Source of the DNA: Comamonadaceae bacterium
GTDB lineage: Bacteria > Pseudomonadota > Gammaproteobacteria > Burkholderiales > Burkholderiaceae_C
Length of the DNA: 64,000 bases
Reading direction: 5' to 3'
NCBI GenBank assembly: GCA_947447975.1
Contig: CANFLU010000001.1
Span: forward strand, 1 to 64,000
Positions 57,859 to 64,000 of this stretch are shown here, piece after piece (positions within the stretch are counted from its first letter, which is position 1; each line of letters starts with the position of its first letter). A program made the translations under genes and the position numbers. Under the pieces are notes generated by a model. The model was given only the letters and a program-made list of their open reading frames with translations, did no database searches and had not been told where the DNA came from.

Positions 57859-58494
57859 ATGTGCAGCCATTACCAAGGCATTCAAGGGCGCGAGCGATTT
57901 GAGCGCCATTTCGGCACCGCCCTGCCAGAGGACGCGGGCCAGGCCGATGTCTGGCCGGGCTACCGGGCGCTGTTTATCCGCAACGCGCCGCTTGGCGCAC
58001 AGCCGGCTGCGGGCCGCTTGCAGGCGCTGACAGGTTTGTTCGGGCTGGTGCCGCACTGGTCCACGGACCTGCGCATCACGCGCAGTACTTACAACGCGCG
58101 CAGTGAAACAGCCATGGAAAAACCCAGCTTTCGCGACGCTTGGCGGCATGGCCAGCATTGCATCATTCCCGGGGAGGCCTTGTTTGAGCCCGATTGGCGC
58201 AGTGGGCGCGCGGTGGCGGCGCGCATTGGCAGCGCCGACGGTGCGCCACTGGGGGTGGCCGGTTTATGGTCCTGCTGGCGGGCACAGGACCAAGAAATTT
58301 TTAGCTTCACCATGCTGACGGTGAACGCCGACGATCACCCGGTGATGCGCGAGATGCACCGGCCGGGGGAGGAAAAACGGATGGTGGTGGTGGTACCGCC
58401 TCAGCACTACGGCGACTGGTTGTCCTTGCCAGCGCGCGACAGTTTGGCCTTCTTGCAAGCGCAGCGCCCGCCCGATCGGCTGGCCTTGGTCTAA
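57859..58494 (+). CDS. SRAP/HMCES-family abasic-site shield protein (YedK-like)
   Basis: This is a 211-residue SOS-response-associated peptidase-family protein. The start must be ATG at 57859 because Met removal exposes the catalytic Cys2 (MCSHY), which crosslinks to abasic sites in single-stranded DNA. Other active-site residues are Asn79 (TYNARSE), Glu110 in LFEPDW (or Glu106) and His167. It protects abasic sites at forks and should self-reverse. It is divergent from the TPR gene. Confidence 0.92.
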   Translation: MCSHYQGIQGRERFERHFGTALPEDAGQADVWPGYRALFIRNAPLGAQPAAGRLQALTGLFGLVPHWSTDLRITRSTYNARSETAMEKPSFRDAWRHGQHCIIPGEALFEPDWRSGRAVAARIGSADGAPLGVAGLWSCWRAQDQEIFSFTMLTVNADDHPVMREMHRPGEEKRMVVVVPPQHYGDWLSLPARDSLAFLQAQRPPDRLALV

Positions 58495-58598
58495 ACGCCC
58501 ACATAGCGGGGCGCTGGCGCCTCAGGGCCTGCAGGCGGGCCACTGCCCAAGCACTTTGCCTTGGCCGCCTGCGCTCGGTGGTCCGGGTCAGCGCAGTC

Positions 58599-59000
58599 TT
58601 AGACGTCGCCGCTGCGGGCGTAAGCGGCGCGCAACTCTTGGCGCATGCGCGGGTCTTGCAGTGCAAAGTCCCACAGCGCTTGCGCATGGCGGGCTTGGGC
58701 GCGCGCTTCCAACCAGCGCCGTATAGCCAATACCGCCGCCACGCTGGCGATACGCAGTGGACGGGCTAGCAAGGCCAAGCCTACAAACAGCGCCGACCAC
58801 AATATGACCCAGGCCAACAGCATATGGCCTTCGGCCCAGCTCTCAATCAACTGGTCGGCAACCACCAGCAAAGCGGCCAGCAAGGCGGCCGTTAACAGAC
58901 CCGCCAGGGCCCGCGAAGTCTGAGCGGTCTCTTTGCCGGCACGCACGTTGGGGGCGCGCGGCGCGCTGGAAGGGGAAAAAAACGGAATGAAGTAGGACAT
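58599..59000 (-). CDS. hypothetical small membrane protein
   Basis: This is a 133-residue protein with two transmembrane helices (about 37-55 and 62-85: LLTAALLAALLVVAD and MLLAWVILWSALFVGLALLA) and a charged C-terminal tail (RRWLEARAQARHAQALWDFALQDPRMRQELRAAYARSGDV) predicted cytoplasmic and helical. I start at 59000, where AGGAG lies 6 bases upstream. A longer frame adds 15 residues without a ribosome-binding site. I recognise no family. Confidence 0.7.
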   Translation of the reverse strand: MSYFIPFFSPSSAPRAPNVRAGKETAQTSRALAGLLTAALLAALLVVADQLIESWAEGHMLLAWVILWSALFVGLALLARPLRIASVAAVLAIRRWLEARAQARHAQALWDFALQDPRMRQELRAAYARSGDV

Positions 59001-59053
59001 AAAGGGCTCCTGAAAAAGGTCACGATGTGGCTTATTTAGAGACAATCCTAGGG

Positions 59054-59082
59054 TTTACACTAGTGTTGGTCCACTTTATATT
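59054..59082 (+). promoter_or_regulatory. LysR gene promoter with embedded palindrome
   Basis: TTTACA (59054-59059), a 17-base spacer and TATATT (59077-59082) form a good sigma-70 promoter about 30 bases before the LysR ATG. The palindrome ACACTAGTGT (59057-59066) overlaps the -35 and spacer, where a regulator could repress its own gene or control the divergent membrane-protein gene. Confidence 0.6.
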
Positions 59083-59112
59083 TTTAATTTCTGACATTCA
59101 CATCATCAATAT

Positions 59113-60093
59113 ATGCCTTTGCCCATACCGCAACTGCGCAACTTTGACCTCAACTTGCTTAAAGTTTTTGATGTGGTCATGGCCGAGCGCAGCCTGACAC
59201 GGGCCGCGCAGGTCTTGTCTCTTACGCAGCCCGCCGTGAGCAATGCATTGCGCCGATTGCGCGAAGCACTCGGCGATGAAGTACTTGTCCGCCAGGGACG
59301 CAGCTTGCAGCCCACGCCCAAGGCGCTGCTGCTATGGCCGCAGGTGCGCGAAACCCTGGCGCGCTTGCAAACCGCCTTGTCACCGCACCCCTTTTCGCCG
59401 GCCGATACGGTGTGCAGCTTTGTGCTGACCATGGCCGACGCGACCGCTTCGCAGTTGATGCCGGGCTTGGTGCAGGGTTTGATGCAGCAAGCGCCGGGCG
59501 TGTCCTTGCGCACCGTTCCACTCACCACGCGGGACCCCCGGCGCATGCTCGAAGACGGCGAAGTGGATCTGGCGGTAGGCCATTTCCCTGCCGCCCTGGC
59601 TGCTATCGCGCAGCAACGACAAAACGGGCAGGCCGTGCGCTTTGGCCAGCAACGGCTTTTTTCCAGTGACTATGTGTGTGTGATGCGTAGCGGCCACGCG
59701 CTGGCCGGAGCGCCGCTGAGCCTGGATGCCTTTTGCCAGGCCCAGCATGTGTTGGTGAGTTTTTCGGGCCGTGCCTATGGTTTGATAGATGAAGCGCTGG
59801 CATCGGTCAACCGCTCGCGGCGCGTGGTACTGACGGTGAACCAGTTTTTTACCACTGGGAGCGTCGTAGTTCACTCCGATTTGCTGGCCGTGTTGCCCCG
59901 GCATTTTGTGCAGGTCACTGGCTTTGCGCCGCAACTGCTGGTGCGTGAATTGCCTTTCGATGTACCCCCCATCCACGTCGATGCGCTATGGCACCAGCGC
60001 CATGATGCCGATAGCGCACAAAGCTGGTTGCGCGCGCAGGTGCTGGCGGTGGCGCAGGCCGTTCCCTTGCCGACGCGCGGTGGCCTTGTATGA
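59113..60093 (+). CDS. LysR-family transcriptional regulator
   Basis: This is a 326-residue LysR regulator. The winged helix (about 8-67) has LNLLKVFDVVMAERSLTRAAQVLSLTQPAVSNALRRLREALGDEVLVRQGRSLQPT, close to the NodD/PcpR-type subgroup starting FDLNLL. The effector-binding domain follows. Its stop overlaps the phosphoesterase start by 4 bases (ATGA). The palindrome in its promoter suggests autoregulation. Targets are unknown. Confidence 0.93.
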   Translation: MPLPIPQLRNFDLNLLKVFDVVMAERSLTRAAQVLSLTQPAVSNALRRLREALGDEVLVRQGRSLQPTPKALLLWPQVRETLARLQTALSPHPFSPADTVCSFVLTMADATASQLMPGLVQGLMQQAPGVSLRTVPLTTRDPRRMLEDGEVDLAVGHFPAALAAIAQQRQNGQAVRFGQQRLFSSDYVCVMRSGHALAGAPLSLDAFCQAQHVLVSFSGRAYGLIDEALASVNRSRRVVLTVNQFFTTGSVVVHSDLLAVLPRHFVQVTGFAPQLLVRELPFDVPPIHVDALWHQRHDADSAQSWLRAQVLAVAQAVPLPTRGGLV

Positions 60094-60989
60094 AGTTGCA
60101 ATTGCTGTCCGATTTGCACCTAGAGTCGCAGCCCGATTTTGTCGCGCGCCCGGCTCCAGGTGCCGATCTTTTAATTCTGGCCGGGGACATAGGTTCCTAC
60201 CAAAAAGGCTCTAAGTTGCAGGACGCGCAATTCGGGCTGGCGCGTTTCTCGCCCCTGCATGGATGGCCGGTGCCGGTGTATTTTGTGCCAGGCAACCATG
60301 AGTACGATGGCCTGGACTTTGATGCCGCCCACCAACGTTTACGTGAGACCTGTGCACGTCTGGGCATTAGCTGGCTGGACCGACAACAGCTTACGCTTTC
60401 CGTCCGAAGTGCCGATGGCCAGGCACTGCGCCTCCTGGGCACTACGCTATGGACCGATTTTGATGCGCTCGCAGCCACACCGCGCCCGGCCGCGCACACG
60501 CCCGCGAGCCCCGCTGCAAAGCCAGCGTTGCATGCCCTGGATGCGGCAGCCCTTTGGGAGGCGGACGCGGGCACCAAAAAGGCGCGCGAAAAAGCGTTTC
60601 GCGCCGCCGACTTTTACCTGAAAAAAACCGGCACCGTGCGCCACGGCTTGCCGTTTTTGTCCGGGGCGGTGCGCGAAGAAGGCCTGCAATGCCAAGCCTG
60701 GTTACACCAGGCTTTAAGCCAGCCCTTCGCGGGTAAAACCATTGTGGTGACCCACTTTGCGCCCAGCCTGCACAGTGCCGATCCGCGCTATGGCCGCGTG
60801 CCCGGCACCGCCGGGTTTTGCAATGCGCTCGATGACTTGCTGGGGGAGGCGGCCCTCTGGTTGCACGGGCATTTACACACCCCGCACGACTATGTGCACC
60901 GGGGCTGCCGCGTGGTGGCCAATCCGCTGGGCTATGCCCACAAAAATGAGCAAGCGCATTTTCGCGCCCAGGGGGTGATTGAAATTTAG
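60090..60989 (+). CDS. calcineurin-like metallophosphoesterase
   Basis: This is a 299-residue enzyme of the dinuclear metal phosphoesterase superfamily. The five motifs are SDLHLE, GDIG, GNHEYD, THFAPS and HGHLHTPHDY. The middle contains an Ala/Pro-rich insertion (about 115-160). The substrate is unknown. It is coupled to the LysR gene upstream and overlaps the end of the convergent TetR gene by 4 bases. Confidence 0.9.
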   Translation: MKLQLLSDLHLESQPDFVARPAPGADLLILAGDIGSYQKGSKLQDAQFGLARFSPLHGWPVPVYFVPGNHEYDGLDFDAAHQRLRETCARLGISWLDRQQLTLSVRSADGQALRLLGTTLWTDFDALAATPRPAAHTPASPAAKPALHALDAAALWEADAGTKKAREKAFRAADFYLKKTGTVRHGLPFLSGAVREEGLQCQAWLHQALSQPFAGKTIVVTHFAPSLHSADPRYGRVPGTAGFCNALDDLLGEAALWLHGHLHTPHDYVHRGCRVVANPLGYAHKNEQAHFRAQGVIEI

Positions 60990-61600
60990 CGCGAGGCTAA
61001 GCCATCAAAGCAGGTGCTCATGACCAGGTCGATGATTTGCGCGTCATTGTGCTGGCCGCCCATTTTCAGAAATTCCAGCACCGGGTCGCAGGCACGGGCG
61101 TACAAGGTGTAAAGCACGGCAATCGGCGGCAAGCTCGATTGCAAATGGCCTTGCGCTTGCGCCTCCTCAATCCAGGCGCCCAAGCGGTCGCTCACTTCGA
61201 TCAGGCCATCCATGTACTGGGTATTGGCCATCAATTTGGCGCGCAAGGTGGAATTGCGGCTGGGCAGCGAGGGCATCTGGCCGAGCAATTGCAGTTGCAT
61301 CGTCCAACGCGCTACCGCCCGTAATTGCGCCATGGCGTTTTGCACTGGCAAGTCGCGCAAGTAGTCTTGGGCTCTTTGCATCAGCTTAACCATGGCCGCC
61401 GCGGCCAAGTCTTCTTTGCTGGGGAAATGCTTGTACAAGCTGGCTTTCGCAATACCCACTGTGGCGGCGACTTCATCGACCGTCATGGCCTCAAAACCTT
61501 TTTCCGCCAATAGTGCGCTGGCGGTTTGGATGATGGCGTCTTCGCGCGCCTGTAGCATCTGGGTCTTAAAGGACACCTTGGGCAGGGATTTGGAAGGCAT
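60986..61600 (-). CDS. TetR-family transcriptional regulator
   Basis: This is a 204-residue repressor-type protein. The N-terminal helix-turn-helix (about 16-62) reads ALLAEKGFEAMTVDEVAATVGIAKASLYKHFPSKEDL, and the rest is the variable ligand domain. It is divergent from dadA, with 130 bases between, so dadA may be a target. That is inference from position. Confidence 0.9.
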   Translation of the reverse strand: MPSKSLPKVSFKTQMLQAREDAIIQTASALLAEKGFEAMTVDEVAATVGIAKASLYKHFPSKEDLAAAAMVKLMQRAQDYLRDLPVQNAMAQLRAVARWTMQLQLLGQMPSLPSRNSTLRAKLMANTQYMDGLIEVSDRLGAWIEEAQAQGHLQSSLPPIAVLYTLYARACDPVLEFLKMGGQHNDAQIIDLVMSTCFDGLASR

Positions 61601-61730
61601 GTCTGAATTTTAACCTTTGGGTTGTTTTGTAATCGGTTTCGACCATTTCGCGACTACTCGGTTCAAGCGGTGACCTTAGCCACCCATACCGCTTGGCTGC
61701 GTCTCTTTCGGGCGCTTAAAAGGATTTGTT

Positions 61731-63065
61731 ATGCATGTTGTTGTGGTCGGTGCCGGCATCATTGGCACCTGCACCGCCTGGTACCTGGCCGAGCGCGGCC
61801 ACCAGGTCACGGTGGTAGAGCGTCAAACCGATGCAGCGCTAGAAACCAGTTTTGCCAACGCGGGGCAAATTTCGGTCAGCCATTGCGAGCCGTGGGCCAA
61901 CCGCGAGGCGCCCTTGAAGGCACTGAAGTGGATGTTTAGCAAAGAAGCGCCGCTATTATTTCGCCCGCAGTGGCCGGTGGGAGAGGGCTGGCAACAGTAC
62001 CGTTGGAGTTTGCGTTTTCTGGCCGAATGCAACGATGTCGCTTTCCATCGCAACGTGGGCCATATCGTGGCCTTGGGTGCTTACAGCCATGTAGCACTTA
62101 AAGATTTGGTCGCGCAGACCGGAATTGACTACCACCGCTTAGAGCGCGGTATTGCCCATTTTTTCGCCACCCAGGCGGCTTTTGACAGCGCCTGCGAACT
62201 GGCGGCCTTGATGCAGCAGTTTGGCGTGCAGCGCCATGTCACCAGCACCGCTGAATTGCTGCGCCTGGAGCCGACGCTAGCACCATTTGGCCAGCGCATT
62301 GTGGGCGCCACTTTTACCGCCAGCGACGAGTCGGGCGATGCCTGTGTGTTTACCCAGGCCTTGGCGCGCCATTGTGCTGCCCGCGGTGTGGAGTTTTTGT
62401 TTTCCCACAGCCTGGAGCAGCTGGAGGTGATAGGCGCCACCATTCGTGGGGTGCGCGTGCGCCCGGTCGCCATGGACGGTGGGCCTGACCTTGCAGGCGG
62501 CGCAGGTGGCCGTGTGCGTGCGCTGCCTGCAGACGCAGTGGTCGTCGCCTGCGGCTCGTATAGCGCGCCCTTGCTGCGCCGCGTGGGCGTGGACTTACCG
62601 ATTTACCCGGGCAAGGGCTATAGCGCCACGTTCCCGATACTGCGGCCGCAGCAGGCGCCTTCGGTGTCGGTGATCGACGACTCGCGCAAGATTGCCATCA
62701 CCCGCCTGGGCGACCAGATCCGCGTGGCCGGCACGATCGAAGTGGGCAGCTACGACCGAGGACTGTCCAGCCCAGTATCCCAAGCGCGTTGCCAGATGCT
62801 AGCGCGTCGGGTGGAAGAAATCTGGCCTGGCATGTGCGACACCCGTTTGCCACACGAAGGGGGTAACCCTCGGTTCTGGGCCGGGCTGCGCCCGGCTACG
62901 CCCAGCAATATTCCCTATATCGGCCAAACGGCAGTGCAAGGCCTATGGGTGAACGCCGGCCACGGCACCTTGGGCTGGACGCACGGGGCTGGTTCAGGCA
63001 AGGCCCTGGCCGCACGCATGGACGGTGAGACTCCGATTGCCGGGTTCCCGTTTTGTGGCGCGTAA
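61731..63065 (+). CDS. dadA: D-amino acid dehydrogenase
   Basis: This is a 444-residue FAD enzyme oxidising D-amino acids (classically D-alanine) to keto acids and passing electrons to the respiratory chain. The FAD site opens MHVVVVGAGIIGTCTAWYLAERG, the TSFANAGQISVSHCEPWAN block is characteristic of DadA, and the C-terminal FAD contact is NAGHGTLGWTHGAGSG. An Asp/Gly-rich insert lies at about 244-262. The racemase partner DadX is not adjacent. Confidence 0.93.
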   Translation: MHVVVVGAGIIGTCTAWYLAERGHQVTVVERQTDAALETSFANAGQISVSHCEPWANREAPLKALKWMFSKEAPLLFRPQWPVGEGWQQYRWSLRFLAECNDVAFHRNVGHIVALGAYSHVALKDLVAQTGIDYHRLERGIAHFFATQAAFDSACELAALMQQFGVQRHVTSTAELLRLEPTLAPFGQRIVGATFTASDESGDACVFTQALARHCAARGVEFLFSHSLEQLEVIGATIRGVRVRPVAMDGGPDLAGGAGGRVRALPADAVVVACGSYSAPLLRRVGVDLPIYPGKGYSATFPILRPQQAPSVSVIDDSRKIAITRLGDQIRVAGTIEVGSYDRGLSSPVSQARCQMLARRVEEIWPGMCDTRLPHEGGNPRFWAGLRPATPSNIPYIGQTAVQGLWVNAGHGTLGWTHGAGSGKALAARMDGETPIAGFPFCGA

Positions 63066-63093
63066 ATTGCGCACGACAAGCGCTCCCCAGCGG

Positions 63094-63978
63094 CTAAGCG
63101 GCGTGTGCCTGCTCCAGACATTGCAGGAACGCGCGGGTCGCGCGCGAGGCTTGCGGTGAGCGGCGGGTGATGGCGAAAAACTCGCAATCGTAAAAAAACA
63201 CCGCGGGCAGTACGGCCTGCATCTGACCTTGTTGCACAAAGCTGTGCGCATAGTGCTCGGGCAAAAAGCCCACAAATTGGCCCGACAAAATCAGGGTGGC
63301 AATGGACTCCTGGTCAAAACCAGTGGCGCTGCGCGTCAGGCGCAATTGCTGGCTGAGCTGCAAATTAGGCGAGTGGTAACCCAGGCCGGCAAAAGGCAGG
63401 GCGCGCAGCGCGTCCCAATCCAAGCTGCTGTGTGCACTGCCAAACAATGCGTGCCCAGGGCCGCAGTACAAACACATATGCTCATCAAAAAGGCGTGCAT
63501 AGTGCAAGGTGCTAGAGGTACGGTGCCCGGGAATGATCCCTAAATGGAACTGTCCATCGAGCACTCCGCGCTCTATGGCATTGAGCGTGGCCACATGCAG
63601 ATTGAGCGCGACGTCGGGCGCCCGCGCATGAAAGCGCGCGATCGCCTGCGCTACGCGGGACTTGGGATTGCTAGCGGTTTTGTCAAACACGGCGATTTGC
63701 AGTTGTCCACCCATACGCTGGTGAATCTCATCGACACTGCTGCGAAACGCGTCCGTAGCAGCAAGTAATTGGGTGGTTTGGGCGTAAATTTTCTGGCCCT
63801 CGGGCGTGAGAGCAAAACCGGCCCGGCCACGGCGGCACAAGCGCAAGCCCAGGCGGGTTTCCAGGTCTTTGATATGGCGGCTGATGGTGGAGCTGCCGAT
63901 ATTGAGCTCCAGCTCGGCAGCGGCCATGCCGCCGCAGTCGGCCACCGCACGAAACACGCGCAATAAGCGTAAATCCAT
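63094..63978 (-). CDS. LysR-family transcriptional regulator
   Basis: This is a 294-residue LysR regulator convergent with dadA. The winged helix is at about 1-58 (LRLLRVFRAVADCGGMAAAELELNIGSSTISRHIKDLETRLGLRLCRRGRAGF), with the effector domain from about 90. It is complete within the window, starting 22 bases from the end. Its targets are probably to the right of the window. Confidence 0.92.
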   Translation of the reverse strand: MDLRLLRVFRAVADCGGMAAAELELNIGSSTISRHIKDLETRLGLRLCRRGRAGFALTPEGQKIYAQTTQLLAATDAFRSSVDEIHQRMGGQLQIAVFDKTASNPKSRVAQAIARFHARAPDVALNLHVATLNAIERGVLDGQFHLGIIPGHRTSSTLHYARLFDEHMCLYCGPGHALFGSAHSSLDWDALRALPFAGLGYHSPNLQLSQQLRLTRSATGFDQESIATLILSGQFVGFLPEHYAHSFVQQGQMQAVLPAVFFYDCEFFAITRRSPQASRATRAFLQCLEQAHAA

Positions 63979-64000
63979 GTCGCTGAGCTGACCAAGCGCC

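Overview
The window is a G+C-rich, densely packed bacterial chromosome segment with about 60 protein genes on both strands and no rRNA, tRNA, CRISPR array or intact insertion sequence that I could see. The gene set and order (marR/recA/recX/lepB, sucCD next to a TerC gene and pilA, pyk-fba-purC-purE-purK-sua5, a PhaM-type PHA granule protein, TctDE-like two-component systems) point to Betaproteobacteria, Burkholderiales, most likely Comamonadaceae (Rhodoferax-like). The family placement is inference from gene content.

Layout. 311-6962: a sugar ABC transporter operon (GtsA-like binding protein, two permeases, ATPase, minus strand) divergent from a TctDE-type response regulator/kinase pair that probably controls it. 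6963-8970: a less dense, more A/T-rich accessory patch with decayed sequence, a repeated terminator-like hairpin, a barstar/barnase-type inhibitor-ribonuclease pair and a small DUF6172-like gene. 9023-13483: malic enzyme MaeB, then a peroxide-reducing module (rubrerythrin, rubredoxin, rubredoxin reductase) with a promoter and an overlapping-palindrome operator candidate. 13665-19301: a minus-strand run of old-yellow-enzyme reductase, MurU, aminopeptidase P and TonB-dependent receptor. 19468-22578: tkt and gap. 22606-28659: birA, a SET-domain protein, topoisomerase III fused to a SWIB domain, a CDF metal transporter and a lysophospholipid acyltransferase. 28741-32035: UPF0114 protein, a second two-component system, a MarR regulator. 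32182-38762: recA (LexA-box promoter), recX, lepB, argC, sucCD, a TerC protein. 38971-41256: type IV pilin and a PglL-type O-oligosaccharyltransferase. 41310-45545: moaC, an M48 periplasmic protease, a second TerC gene preceded by a yybP-ykoY (manganese) riboswitch, a DUF3717/DUF1289 protein and a Nudix hydrolase. 45635-54579: mnmA, pyk, fba, purC, a thioredoxin-TPR co-chaperone, purE, purK, sua5. 54633-63978: FIST sensor, PhaM, a TPR membrane protein, an SRAP/HMCES protein, a LysR/phosphoesterase pair, TetR, dadA and a second LysR.

How the genes work together. Central carbon genes (tkt, gap, pyk, fba, sucCD, maeB, sugar uptake) dominate, with purine and cofactor functions (purCEK, moaC, birA), DNA repair (recA/recX, SRAP, topB) and metal/oxidant handling (TerC with Mn riboswitch, CDF, rubrerythrin module). 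The strongest non-coding signal is the manganese riboswitch at 44367-44470. A covarying but incomplete look-alike precedes the other TerC gene at 37953-38049. The most distinctive protein-level items are the barnase/barstar pair and the TopB-SWIB fusion.
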